From an uncultured Eubacterium sp. (lineage in GTDB: Bacteria; Bacillota; Clostridia; Lachnospirales; Lachnospiraceae): DNA of 33,653 nt. A program made the position numbers and the translations under genes. Below are positions 8,229 through 17,086 of the stretch, one piece after another. The number at the start of each line of letters is the position of its first letter. The stretch's first letter is position 1. The notes beneath the pieces were generated by a model that searched no databases, was not told where the DNA came from, and saw nothing but the letters and a program-made list of their open reading frames with translations. The stretch spans positions 1 through 33,653 of the forward strand of contig CAJTLS010000028.1 in assembly GCA_910577295.1 (NCBI GenBank), written 5' to 3'.

Positions 8229-10082
8229 GTGTTTAATCGGGAAGAGGAATTAAAGAAACTGCCGGCAAAGCCGGGAGTCTATCTCATGCATGATAAATCC
8301 GATGAGATTATTTATGTGGGGAAAGCAGTAAGCCTTAAAAACAGGGTTCGCCAATATTTTCAAAAGAGCCGCAATGTCTCGCCGAAGATTGAGCGTATGA
8401 TTGAGCGAATCGCATGGTTTGAATATATTGTAACGGATAGCGAGCTGGAGGCTCTTGTACTGGAGTGTAATCTCATTAAGGAGCATTCTCCCCGCTACAA
8501 TACGATGTTAAAGGATGGTAAATCTTATCCGTTCTTGAAAGCAACGATTCAGGAAGCCTATCCAAGGCTTCTTTTTGCGCACCAGATGAAGCGTGACGGG
8601 TGCAAATATTTTGGCCCGTTTACGAGCAGCAAAGCCATTCGGGATACGATAGAACTTGTAAATAAACTTTTTCATCTGCGCAATTGCCGGAAAGTGCTGC
8701 CGCGGGATATCGGTAAGGAACGGCCGTGTCTCTATCACCAGATAGGCCAGTGCAAAGCTCCTTGTCAGGGCGCTGTTTCACAAGAGGAATACCGCGCCGG
8801 TTTTGAAAAGGCGCTTAAGTTTCTGCAAGGCGATACGCGGGAGATTTTGTCGGAACTGACAGAGAAAATGCAGCAGGCGGCGGCGGAAATGAAGTTTGAG
8901 GAGGCGGCGCAGTATCGGGATTTGATTCAAAGTGTCAAACAGGTGACGGAGCGTCAGAAGATTACTTCGTCAGACAATGAAGACAGGGATATTGTGGCGA
9001 TGGCAAGAGGCGGCGACGAGGCGGTTGTACAGGTCTTTTTCATCCGCGGCGGTAAAATGCTCGGGCGGGAGCACTATTATCTCACAGGGGTAAAGGAAGA
9101 GAGTGATTCGGCGGTGTTGTCCGCCTTTGTAAAACAGATGTATGCCGGAACGCCTTATGTGCCAAAGGAAATATGGATGGAGGAAGAAGTGGAGGACGCG
9201 GCAGCCATTCTCGAATGGCTGTCAACAAAGCGGGGATACAAAGTGTATTTCCGCTATCCGAAGCGCGGGCAAAAGGAGCGCATGCTAGAGCTGGCAAAGA
9301 GAAATGCGGAGCTGGTTCTTATCAAAGACGCAGAGAAGCTCAAGGAGGAGAGAGCCCGTACGGTCGGCGCTATGGAGGAGATACAGCAGCTGCTGGAAAT
9401 GGACGGCTTAAAGCGTGTAGAATCTTATGATATCTCTAACATTAACGGTTTTGAAACGGTCGGCTCCATGGTCGTATTTGAGAACGGAAAAGCAAAAAAA
9501 AGCGATTATCGAAAGTTCCGCATTCGCTCTGTCAGCGGGCCGGACGATTACGGAGCGATGCGCGAAATGCTGACGAGGCGGTTTGAGCACAGCAGGCGCG
9601 GGGGGCTGTCGGAGCTGGATTCATTTGGCAGACTGCCGGATATTATTTTCATGGATGGCGGTAAAGGTCAGGTCAATATAGCAGAGGAAGTATTGTCAAA
9701 TCTTCACATTACAATTCCTGTGTGTGGAATGGTGAAAGATGACCGCCATCGGACAAGAGGACTTTATTTCCAAAATAAAGAAATTCTGATAGATACTCAC
9801 GGGCAGGGATTTCGTCTGATAACAAGGATACAGGATGAGACGCACCGCTTTGCGATAGAGTATCATAAGCAGATACGGAGCAAAGGACAAGTTCATTCGG
9901 TGCTTGATGACATACCGTTCATTGGCCCTGCGAGGCGGAAGGCCCTGATGCGCCATTTCGATTCGCTGGACGATATCAGGAAAGCGGGACTGGAAGAACT
10001 GATGGAACTGCCGGAAATGAACGAACAGGCGGCGAGAGAAGTTGTCTCTTTTTTCCGCCAAACCGATGAGAGCGAGTCATAG
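8229..10082 (+). CDS. uvrC: UvrABC excinuclease subunit C
   Basis: UvrC makes both incisions in nucleotide excision repair. The N-terminal GIY-YIG nuclease is seen in KPGVYLMHDKSDEIIYVGKA, followed by an UVR motif near 200-235 (EKMQQAAAEMKFEEAAQYRD), the RNase H-like endonuclease half (VESYDISNINGFETVGSMVVF; FMDGGKGQV) and a C-terminal helix-hairpin-helix pair (DDIPFIGPARRKALMRHF). I choose GTG at 8229 (617 aa, MFNREEELKKLP). AAAGGA at 8214-8219 is 9 nt from it but would abut an in-frame TTG at 8220, and UvrC proteins normally begin MFN-E-LK. The start lies 2 nt after the HAD stop. Confidence 0.96.
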   Translation: MFNREEELKKLPAKPGVYLMHDKSDEIIYVGKAVSLKNRVRQYFQKSRNVSPKIERMIERIAWFEYIVTDSELEALVLECNLIKEHSPRYNTMLKDGKSYPFLKATIQEAYPRLLFAHQMKRDGCKYFGPFTSSKAIRDTIELVNKLFHLRNCRKVLPRDIGKERPCLYHQIGQCKAPCQGAVSQEEYRAGFEKALKFLQGDTREILSELTEKMQQAAAEMKFEEAAQYRDLIQSVKQVTERQKITSSDNEDRDIVAMARGGDEAVVQVFFIRGGKMLGREHYYLTGVKEESDSAVLSAFVKQMYAGTPYVPKEIWMEEEVEDAAAILEWLSTKRGYKVYFRYPKRGQKERMLELAKRNAELVLIKDAEKLKEERARTVGAMEEIQQLLEMDGLKRVESYDISNINGFETVGSMVVFENGKAKKSDYRKFRIRSVSGPDDYGAMREMLTRRFEHSRRGGLSELDSFGRLPDIIFMDGGKGQVNIAEEVLSNLHITIPVCGMVKDDRHRTRGLYFQNKEILIDTHGQGFRLITRIQDETHRFAIEYHKQIRSKGQVHSVLDDIPFIGPARRKALMRHFDSLDDIRKAGLEELMELPEMNEQAAREVVSFFRQTDESES

Positions 10083-10092
10083 GAGGGAGCAT

Positions 10093-11937
10093 ATGAAATC
10101 AAACGCTGCATTTTTACCTGTCTCAAAAAAAGATATGAAAAAGCGGGGGTGGCGCCAGTGTGACTTTGTTTTTGTTATTGGTGACGCCTATGTTGACCAT
10201 TCTTCGTTTGGCCCGGCCATTATCAGCCGGCATTTGGAGGCTCACGGCTTTAAGGTAGGCATCATTTCACAGCCTGACTGGCGGGACGAGAGCAGTATTG
10301 CGATGCTGGGAGAACCACGTCTGGGTTTTCTTGTCTGCGGCGGCAATATGGATTCTATGGTAAACCATTATACGGTGGCGAAGAAACGCCGTCGTCAAGA
10401 CGCCTATACGCCGGGCGGAAAGATGGGGAAAAGGCCGGACTATGCAACTATTGTATATGCCAATCTAATTCGCCGTATATATAAAAAGACGCCGATTATT
10501 ATCGGAGGCATTGAAGCGAGTCTGCGCCGTCTGGCGCATTATGATTACTGGTCAGATAAGGTGAAACGCTCTATCCTGCTTGATTCGGGGGCGGATTTGA
10601 TATCTTATGGGATGGGAGAGCACAGTATATTGGAGATAGCGGAAGCGCTTGACAGCGGCATGGCGGTAAAGGATATTACGTTTATTGCCGGCACTGTGTA
10701 CCGGACAAAAGAGGGAGAGCTTTCTGCCTATGAGCCGGTTCTGCTGCCCTCGTTTGAAGAGATTGTAAAGAGCAAGAGAAAATATGCGGAAAGTTTTATG
10801 ACGCAATACGAGAATACCGATTCCTTTACTGCAAGACCATTGGTAGAGGCCTATCCTAATAAAGTACTTGTCGTGCAAAACCCTCCCGCAAAACCGTTGA
10901 CGACACAGGAGATGGATGATATTTATGCTTATCCGTATGTTGGCACGTATCATCCGAACTATGAGAAACTTGGCGGTGTGCCGGCCATTCAGGAGATACG
11001 TTTCAGTTTGACGAGCTGCCGCGGATGTTTTGGAGGATGTAATTTTTGCGCCCTCACGTTCCATCAGGGGCGTATCGTGCAGTCCCGCAGCCATGAATCC
11101 ATTATAAAAGAAGCCGAAAACATGATTCAGGAAAAGGACTTTAAGGGCTATATACACGATGTGGGCGGGCCTACCGGGAACTTTCGCAGGCCGGCGTGTG
11201 AGAAGCAGATGACAAAAGGAGTCTGCCGTAAGAAACAATGTCTGTTTCCGAAGCCGTGTAACAACATGAAAGCAAGTCATAAAGATTATATAAAACTTCT
11301 GCGGAAACTGAAACAACTGCCCGCAGTAAAAAAAGTTTTTGTGCGCTCCGGTATCCGTTTCGATTATGTGATGGCAGATTCCGACGATACATTTTTGCGC
11401 GAACTGTGCAACGACCATATTAGCGGCCAGCTTCGGGTAGCTCCGGAACATGTGTCGGACTGCGTGCTGCAGGCTATGGGAAAACCTCCGCATGCCATAT
11501 ATGAGCGGTTTTTAAAGAGATATGCGCGTGTGAATCGCCTGACCGGAAAGAAACAGTATGTAATACCTTATTTTATGTCGTCGCACCCCGGCTGTACGCT
11601 GAAAGAGGCAGTAGAGTTAGCGGAATACATTCGCGACCTCGGTTATATGCCGGAACAGGCACAGGATTTCTATCCGACGCCGTCGACCATTTCGACCTGC
11701 ATGTACTATACCGGACTGGACCCGCGCACGATGAAGAACATATATGTTCCGCGAAGCGCGCATGAAAAGGCGATGCAGCGCGCGCTGCTTCAGTACCGGA
11801 ATCCGGACAACTATGAACTGGTAAAAGAAGCCCTGCAAAAAGCAGGGCGGGAAGACTTAATTGGTTTTGGGAAACATTGTCTCATCGCGCCGCGCAAACT
11901 GGCAAAAAAGAAACCAGTGAAAAAGCGCAGGCGTTAG
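10093..11937 (+). CDS. YgiQ-family (UPF0313) radical SAM protein
   Basis: A 614-aa protein starting at the ATG at 10093 after AGGAGGGA; an upstream in-frame ATG at 10042 lies inside uvrC and lacks a ribosome site. The N-terminus (FLPVSKKDMKKRGW, DFVFVIGDAYVDHSSFGPAI) is characteristic of YgiQ proteins. The radical SAM cluster motif is C-x3-C-x2-C in GCFGGCNFCAL. A further cysteine cluster, KGVCRKKQCLFPKPC, may bind a second metal site. The C-terminus is basic (KKKPVKKRRR). The reaction catalysed by this family is not established. It follows uvrC by 10 nt and is the last gene of the cluster. Confidence 0.93.
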   Translation: MKSNAAFLPVSKKDMKKRGWRQCDFVFVIGDAYVDHSSFGPAIISRHLEAHGFKVGIISQPDWRDESSIAMLGEPRLGFLVCGGNMDSMVNHYTVAKKRRRQDAYTPGGKMGKRPDYATIVYANLIRRIYKKTPIIIGGIEASLRRLAHYDYWSDKVKRSILLDSGADLISYGMGEHSILEIAEALDSGMAVKDITFIAGTVYRTKEGELSAYEPVLLPSFEEIVKSKRKYAESFMTQYENTDSFTARPLVEAYPNKVLVVQNPPAKPLTTQEMDDIYAYPYVGTYHPNYEKLGGVPAIQEIRFSLTSCRGCFGGCNFCALTFHQGRIVQSRSHESIIKEAENMIQEKDFKGYIHDVGGPTGNFRRPACEKQMTKGVCRKKQCLFPKPCNNMKASHKDYIKLLRKLKQLPAVKKVFVRSGIRFDYVMADSDDTFLRELCNDHISGQLRVAPEHVSDCVLQAMGKPPHAIYERFLKRYARVNRLTGKKQYVIPYFMSSHPGCTLKEAVELAEYIRDLGYMPEQAQDFYPTPSTISTCMYYTGLDPRTMKNIYVPRSAHEKAMQRALLQYRNPDNYELVKEALQKAGREDLIGFGKHCLIAPRKLAKKKPVKKRRR

Positions 11938-11956
11938 CCTTGGCATCGTCAGGCTA
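11935..11956. other. Short inverted repeat between convergent genes
   Basis: TAGCCT (11935-11940) and AGGCTA (11951-11956) can form a 6-bp stem with a 10-nt loop, starting at the stop codon of the radical SAM gene. There is no U-run, so it is at best a weak terminator. The 21-bp gap between the two convergent genes holds nothing else. Confidence 0.25.
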
Positions 11957-11958
11957 GG

Positions 11959-14505
11959 TTAATTATGCACTTCACAAATAGATCCTGACAGATAGTTTGG
12001 TACGACGAGAGAGGAGTCTGACGTATGGACAGACTCGTTTTTCTGCAAATAGACGGCTGTATATATTTGGGAAGCCGGACAGCCGTCTCCCGCCAGACGG
12101 CCGGAAGTTCTGCATATCTTGCAACGAATGTGGCAGTCACATGCCTCGGTCGGCACAGAATCGATGGCAAAAAACTCTTTCCTTTCGCAAGAGCCGCCGA
12201 TTGCCCTGTTGCAAAGTTCTTCGATAGCCAGTTTGCCGCATTTGGTACAAATGGTTTCGGTAGTAATCGACGACGGTTTTTGGAAAGAGGAAACGGTATA
12301 GTTCCGGTTTAATGTCTCCATGATATCCCGCCAGATATTCTTGTGGTAGGAGGTCTGGCTTTGTTTCCGGTTGCTGTCATATCCGCCCCAGATACCTGCG
12401 GTCAGGTTTGGAGTATAGCCGACAAACCACAAATCTCTGTTTCCGGTAGAAGTTCCCGTTTTTCCCGCCTGCGCCATAGGAAGATTACGGAATTTCAGCA
12501 ATTTTCCGGTTCCCTTTTGGATGACGTCTTCCATCGCGTTTGTCAACAGCCACGCAGTAGAATCTTTGATGACGGATTTTGATTCCTGACCGCCTGTATT
12601 GTCAAGCAGCACATTGCCATCATGGTCGAGAATCTTAGTGTAAAACGAAGGGCGCTGATACACACCGTCATTGGCAATCGTGGCAAAGCCGGAAGTCAGT
12701 TCCAGATTCGTAACTCCCTTTGTCAGACCGCCCAGAGCAAGAGGAAGGGAAATGTCAGTATACGTTTTGCCGGAAGTGTTTGTATAATTGTCGACTAATG
12801 TCGTAAAACCAAGATTTAACAGGTAATCATATCCTGTTTTCGGAGTAATGTCGTCTAATGTTTTGACAGCCACGATATTCATCGAATCGGCAATAGCCGT
12901 CCGCAGGGAAGTAATACCCCGATAAGAAGAACCGTACCAGTTTTTCACGGGTTTTTTAGTTCCCGGATAAAAGTATGGCGCATCGTTTTGCACGGATGCC
13001 AGTGTTTTGCCCGCGGTGTCAAGAGCAGGCAGATAGGTAGACAAAATTTTAAATGTCGAGCCGGGCTGTCGCACAGAACCGGTGGCGCGATTGAGCGTGC
13101 GGCTAGCGGTCTTTTCCCCTCTACCCCCGCAAATAGCCTTGATGGCGCCGGTCTTTTGGTCCATGAGGACAAAGGAAACCTGTGGCTGAATAACCAGATT
13201 GATTGTCTCGGAAATAATTTTGTCTCCGGGTTCAATTATTGCTTCGCGAAATTGTTTAGCCTGTTTGTAGGCTGTACTCTGCTTGTCATAATAGGCGGAA
13301 CATTTTCTCTTTTTTGTCTTCTGGAACCATTTCTTCATATCCGCAAAAGTATAGGCTAATTCCGTACCGTTTGCTTTTTGCAGTGTCAGTTGGTAAGATA
13401 GCTGGTATTTGGAGTCTTGCGGATAATATTTTTTGTTATTGATAATGCGGTCGACGGTGCGCTGCATATTACTGTCCTGTGTGCTGAAGATAGTTAAGCC
13501 GCGTGTATAGAGAGTGTTGTAGGCCTGTGTCTCTGTATAACCGCATTTTTCTTTTAAGTCTTGAATGACCTGCTCAATCAGGGCGTCCGTAAAATATGAT
13601 GTAATCGTATCTGCCTGTGTTGTCTTCTGATTAATTTTCTGTATACGCGTATAGACGTCGTCTTTCATGGCCTCCGTATATTGTGCGCTGTCAATGTAGC
13701 CTTGACTCAGCATATAGGAAAGCACGGTAGTGCGTTTCGTACGGTTTTTTTCCGGATGGGAAATCGGATTGTAAGCAGACGGATTCTGGGTAATACCAGC
13801 CAAAACGGTACATTCAGACAGCGTAAGTTCGTTTACCGGTTTGTTAAAATAACGTTTTGCCGCCGCTTGTACGCCGAGAGTGTTCTGACCGAGATTAATT
13901 GTGTTCAGATAGTACTCCAGAATTTCGTCCTTTGAATATCGCTTTTCGATTTCAAGAGCTAAATACTGCTCCTGAATTTTTCGTTTTAATTTGTCATAGA
14001 GAGACGGTTCGTCGCCACCGTGAAACACCTGATTTTTCAAAAGCTGCTGTGTTAAAGTACTGGCGCCCTGAGTGAAATTGCCGCTATTGCGCAGTCCTGC
14101 CGTGATGGCGCGGAATATACCCTGCACATCGACGCCGTTGTGGGTGCGGAATCGTTCGTCTTCAATGGCAATCACGGCATTTTGTAAATTTTGCGGGATA
14201 TCGTTAAGTTCCACGTACTGGCGATTGGCGTTTTGGCCGACAAGCGTATGCGTCACTTTGCCGGATATATCCAAAACGGACGTCGTATAACCTTGTGGAA
14301 TAATCTGAATTTGTTCGGGATTTGGCGCCGAGGAAAGAATGCTCTGGAAAGCGCCCGCTATCATGCTGATGCCAAAAAGACACATAAAAATTAAGCCAAT
14401 CAGAAAAAAACGGACTCCGATAAGCTGCAGCTTGTGTATGCGGTTTGTGACGGGAGAATGAAGCCGGTTGGCGCGTTTCTCCACTTCTTTACGGCCGTAA
14501 TGCAT
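11959..14505 (-). CDS. Class A penicillin-binding protein (PBP1A-like) with cysteine-rich tail
   Basis: A bifunctional peptidoglycan synthase of 848 aa. One membrane helix lies near residues 30-52. The GT51 glycosyltransferase has IAIEDERFRTHNGVD (catalytic Glu about 115) and GASTLTQQLLKN. The transpeptidase has SxxK in PGSTFK (Ser about 483), SMN in IADSMNIVAV and KTGT in AGKTGTSTGNRDLWFVGYTP. Start: GAGGG lies 5 nt before the ATG at 14505, so I prefer it; an in-frame ATG at 14517 would add four residues. The last 100 or so residues carry about ten cysteines in pairs (ICTKC, CDC, RCKIC, GDGC). This is unusual for a protein exposed outside the cell and might bind metal or form disulfides. It diverges from yigZ. 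Confidence 0.95.
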   Translation of the reverse strand: MHYGRKEVEKRANRLHSPVTNRIHKLQLIGVRFFLIGLIFMCLFGISMIAGAFQSILSSAPNPEQIQIIPQGYTTSVLDISGKVTHTLVGQNANRQYVELNDIPQNLQNAVIAIEDERFRTHNGVDVQGIFRAITAGLRNSGNFTQGASTLTQQLLKNQVFHGGDEPSLYDKLKRKIQEQYLALEIEKRYSKDEILEYYLNTINLGQNTLGVQAAAKRYFNKPVNELTLSECTVLAGITQNPSAYNPISHPEKNRTKRTTVLSYMLSQGYIDSAQYTEAMKDDVYTRIQKINQKTTQADTITSYFTDALIEQVIQDLKEKCGYTETQAYNTLYTRGLTIFSTQDSNMQRTVDRIINNKKYYPQDSKYQLSYQLTLQKANGTELAYTFADMKKWFQKTKKRKCSAYYDKQSTAYKQAKQFREAIIEPGDKIISETINLVIQPQVSFVLMDQKTGAIKAICGGRGEKTASRTLNRATGSVRQPGSTFKILSTYLPALDTAGKTLASVQNDAPYFYPGTKKPVKNWYGSSYRGITSLRTAIADSMNIVAVKTLDDITPKTGYDYLLNLGFTTLVDNYTNTSGKTYTDISLPLALGGLTKGVTNLELTSGFATIANDGVYQRPSFYTKILDHDGNVLLDNTGGQESKSVIKDSTAWLLTNAMEDVIQKGTGKLLKFRNLPMAQAGKTGTSTGNRDLWFVGYTPNLTAGIWGGYDSNRKQSQTSYHKNIWRDIMETLNRNYTVSSFQKPSSITTETICTKCGKLAIEELCNRAIGGSCERKEFFAIDSVPTEACDCHIRCKICRTSGRLAGDGCPASQIYTAVYLQKNESVHTSDSSLVVPNYLSGSICEVHN

Positions 14506-14573
14506 AAATACCCTCATTTCCGTACTGCCTTAGATGGCAAAATAACTTTTGCTCCCAACATCATTTTTATCTT

Positions 14574-14582
14574 AGTATAGCA
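14574..14582 (-). promoter_or_regulatory. Extended -10 promoter of the penicillin-binding protein gene
   Basis: On - the sequence TGCTATACT gives an extended -10 box. No good -35 is present at 16-18 nt. On + in the same 150-bp gap a TATAAT occurs at 14619-14624, a candidate -10 for yigZ, also without a clear -35. Confidence 0.5.
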
Positions 14583-14675
14583 AAAACTCTTGAAAAGGGG
14601 AAGTAGAATTAGTACAATTATAATAAAAAAACATCAAATCAATACAGGAATTTCAAAAGAATTGGGAGAATGGAT

Positions 14676-15326
14676 ATGAATCATGTCTCACGCATTTTGC
14701 ACAAAGGAGCGCAGGGGGAAATCGTTGAAAAAAAGTCCCGCTTTATCGCCAATATCTTTCCGGTAAAGACAGAGGAAGAGGCGATGGAGAAGATAGCGGA
14801 AATGAAAAAGAAATATTATGATGCCAGACATAATTGTTATGCCTATATCATCGGCGCCAATCAGGAGACGGAACGTTCTTCTGACGACGGAGAACCGTCG
14901 GGAACAGCCGGCCGTCCGATGCTGGAAGTGTTGGCGGGAGAGGGAATTTGTGATGTACTCGCCGTTGTCACCAGATATTTTGGCGGTACGCTCTTAGGTA
15001 CCGGAGGTCTTGTGCGGGCATACTCCGGCGCCGTAAAAGAAGCGCTTTCCGATTGTGTTTTTCTGGAGCAGGCGATGGGGTATTTGTTACAGATTGATAC
15101 GGATTATACCGATTTAGCGAAAGTGCAGTATATAGCGCGAACGCATGAGCTCTGGGAGACGAATGGCGCTTATGCGGAACGCGTGACGTTGGAATTATTA
15201 GTGCCCGCCGAAAAAATAGACGCCGTGGAAACGGAAATTACAGAGAAGACTTCCGGACGGGCAGAACTGAAACGCAGCGACGCCGTGCGCTATGGAATCA
15301 CCGGAAAAGAAGTTATAATGCTATAA
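14676..15326 (+). CDS. yigZ: YigZ/IMPACT family protein
   Basis: A 216-aa protein of the UPF0029/IMPACT family. The conserved core is DDGEPSGTAGRPML followed by VTRYFGGTLLGTGGLVRAYS, and a C-terminal ferredoxin-like domain (DUF1949) follows. In eukaryotes IMPACT acts on translation control; the bacterial role is not settled. The ATG at 14676 is favoured because GGGAG (14664-14668) is 7 nt from it, while the ATG at 14670 would abut the ribosome site. A hairpin lies directly after the gene, before rarA. Confidence 0.9.
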   Translation: MNHVSRILHKGAQGEIVEKKSRFIANIFPVKTEEEAMEKIAEMKKKYYDARHNCYAYIIGANQETERSSDDGEPSGTAGRPMLEVLAGEGICDVLAVVTRYFGGTLLGTGGLVRAYSGAVKEALSDCVFLEQAMGYLLQIDTDYTDLAKVQYIARTHELWETNGAYAERVTLELLVPAEKIDAVETEITEKTSGRAELKRSDAVRYGITGKEVIML

Positions 15327-15340
15327 ATGAGGAGTACATT

Positions 15341-15392
15341 GAAAAATAAGCTTGATAGCTTATTTTTCCTCCGCTACGCTTCGGAATGGAGG
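15341..15392 (+). promoter_or_regulatory. Tandem hairpins in the yigZ-rarA gap; second one can mask the rarA ribosome site
   Basis: First hairpin: a perfect 12-bp stem (15341-15352 with 15357-15368) with a TGAT loop and an A5/T5 base, which resembles an intrinsic terminator. Second: CCTCC (15368-15372) is complementary to GGAGG (15388-15392), the ribosome site of rarA, with an inner CCG/CGG pairing in CCGCTACGCTTCGG. Both structures share one C. Together they could lower rarA expression relative to yigZ by early termination or by masking the ribosome site. The pairing is seen; the function is inferred. Confidence 0.5.
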
Positions 15393-15401
15393 TTAGTGTA
15401 T

Positions 15402-16742
15402 ATGGATTTACTGGATTATATGAGTCAGCAGCAGAAAGAGACCGAATCGCCTCTGGCCTCCCGCCTGCGCCCCCGTACGCTCGATGAGGTAGTGGGCCAG
15501 CAGCACATTATCGGGAAAGATAAGCTGCTTTACCGTGCCATCAAGGCGGATAAATTGAGTTCCCTTTTATTTTACGGGCCTCCGGGCACTGGAAAAACAA
15601 CGCTGGCGAAAGTGATTGCCAATACGACAAGCGCCGCTTTCTGCCAGATTAACGCTACATCGGCGGGGAAGAAAGATATGGAGGAAGTCGTAGGCAAAGC
15701 GAAAGAAAATCTGGGCGCATATGGAAAAAAGACGATATTATTCATTGACGAGATTCATCGTTTTCACAAAGGACAGCAGGACTATCTGCTGCCGTTTGTC
15801 GAAGACGGTACGCTCATATTGATAGGGGCGACAACGGAAAACCCCTATTTTGAAGTAAACGGAGCCTTGCTTTCGCGCTCGATTATATTTGAATTAAAAT
15901 CGCTTGACAAGGAAGATATTAAGACGCTGCTTGTTCGTGCGATTGAAGATAATGAGAGAGGACTTGGTTCTTATCAGGCAGAAATCGACGCGGATGCGCT
16001 TGAGTTTCTCGCAGATATCAGCGGGGGAGACGCGAGGGCGGCGTTAAATGCCATCGAGCTGGGAGTGCTCACGACAGAGCGAAACGAAGCGGGAAAAATC
16101 AAAATAGATATGGCCGTAGCAGAAGAGTGCATACAGAAGCGGACGCTCCGCTATGACAAGACGGGGGATAACCACTATGATACGATTTCCGCCTTTATCA
16201 AAAGTATGCGCGGTTCCGACGCGGACGCAGCCGTCTATTATCTGGCTCGTATGCTGTATGCCGGTGAAGATATTCGCTTCATTGCCCGCCGGATTATGAT
16301 TTGTGCGTCGGAGGATGTGTCGAATGCCGACCCACAGGCGTTGGTAGTGGCGACGGCAGCCGCACAGGCAATAGAGCGGTTAGGTATGCCGGAGGCGCGG
16401 ATTGTTCTTGCACAGGCGGCGACATATGTTGCCTGTGCACCGAAAAGCAATTCGTCCATTTCGGCCATTGATGCGGCGACAGAGTATGTAACAAAACATC
16501 CGAATTACCACATTCCGCCACATCTGCAGGATTCCCACTATAAGGGAGCTGCGAAGTTAGGCCGCGGGCTCGGATATCAGTATGCGCATGACTATCCGAA
16601 TCACTATGTCAATCAGCAGTATTTACCGGAAGAAGTCGAGGGCGAAAGGTTTTTCCGGTTGTCGGAAAACGGATACGAAAAGGAAATGGGAGAATACAGA
16701 AAACAGATTGGCGCAGATAAGGATGCGCGGAACGGAGGTTAA
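15402..16742 (+). CDS. rarA: Replication-associated recombination protein A (RarA/MgsA)
   Basis: A 446-aa AAA+ ATPase that acts at stalled replication forks. After PLASRLRPRTLDEVVGQQHI comes Walker A FYGPPGTGKTTLA and Walker B ILFIDEIHRF, sensor 1 IGATTENPYFEVN, and the clamp-loader-like C-terminal half including RGSDADAAVYYLARML and the late HPNYHIPPHLQD motif. I place the start at the ATG at 15402, 9 nt after GGAGG (15388-15392), as the natural N-terminus MDLLDYM. An in-frame ATG at 15327 would translate the hairpin region. The next gene begins 1 nt after its stop. Confidence 0.95.
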   Translation: MDLLDYMSQQQKETESPLASRLRPRTLDEVVGQQHIIGKDKLLYRAIKADKLSSLLFYGPPGTGKTTLAKVIANTTSAAFCQINATSAGKKDMEEVVGKAKENLGAYGKKTILFIDEIHRFHKGQQDYLLPFVEDGTLILIGATTENPYFEVNGALLSRSIIFELKSLDKEDIKTLLVRAIEDNERGLGSYQAEIDADALEFLADISGGDARAALNAIELGVLTTERNEAGKIKIDMAVAEECIQKRTLRYDKTGDNHYDTISAFIKSMRGSDADAAVYYLARMLYAGEDIRFIARRIMICASEDVSNADPQALVVATAAAQAIERLGMPEARIVLAQAATYVACAPKSNSSISAIDAATEYVTKHPNYHIPPHLQDSHYKGAAKLGRGLGYQYAHDYPNHYVNQQYLPEEVEGERFFRLSENGYEKEMGEYRKQIGADKDARNGG

Positions 16743-16743
16743 A

Positions 16744-17001
16744 ATGCAGGAAAAAGAAGAGAAGAAACAATTTCGCAGTTCGTATACGAAAGGGCAGAGA
16801 ATATTTGCGTTGGTGGGAGTAATTTTTCTCATACTTCTGTATGTTGTTACATTATTTGCTGCCATTACTACATCACCGGCGACACCGGAGTTGTTTAAAA
16901 TGTGTGTGGGAGCGTCTATTTTGCTGCCGATTATGTTCTGGCTCTATATTCGCTTTGCCAAAATGTTTATGGAGCATGACCGAGAGAAGTATGGAAGATA
17001 A
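16744..17001 (+). CDS. Small two-helix membrane protein of unknown function
   Basis: An 85-aa protein starting at the ATG at 16744, with GGAGG overlapping the end of rarA. The N-terminus is charged (MQEKEEKKQFRSSYTKGQR). Two membrane helices follow: about 23-43 (IFALVGVIFLILLYVVTLFA) and about 53-73. The C-terminus is polar (MFMEHDREKYGR). It is co-transcribed with rarA, and a strong terminator follows. I do not recognise a named family, though short proteins of this shape are frequent after such genes in Clostridia. Confidence 0.8.
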   Translation: MQEKEEKKQFRSSYTKGQRIFALVGVIFLILLYVVTLFAAITTSPATPELFKMCVGASILLPIMFWLYIRFAKMFMEHDREKYGR

Positions 17002-17010
17002 GGAGTGTGG

Positions 17011-17061
17011 AAAAACAGGAGCCGCAATACCGAAACATACCGTATTGCGGCTCCTGTTTTT
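17011..17061. terminator. Strong bidirectional intrinsic terminator
   Basis: A 20-bp perfect stem (17011-17030 with 17042-17061) around an 11-nt loop, with five A at one base and a T run at the other. It ends the yigZ-rarA transcript (+) and the L,D-transpeptidase gene (-). Confidence 0.93.
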
Positions 17062-17086
17062 TGAATGGAACACAGTATACTGTAAA

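Noticed and set aside
10552..11493. A 313-codon open frame on - inside the YgiQ-type gene
   Set aside because: It lies wholly antisense to a strongly supported radical SAM gene, has no ribosome site or recognisable domain, and its composition is that of a codon shadow.
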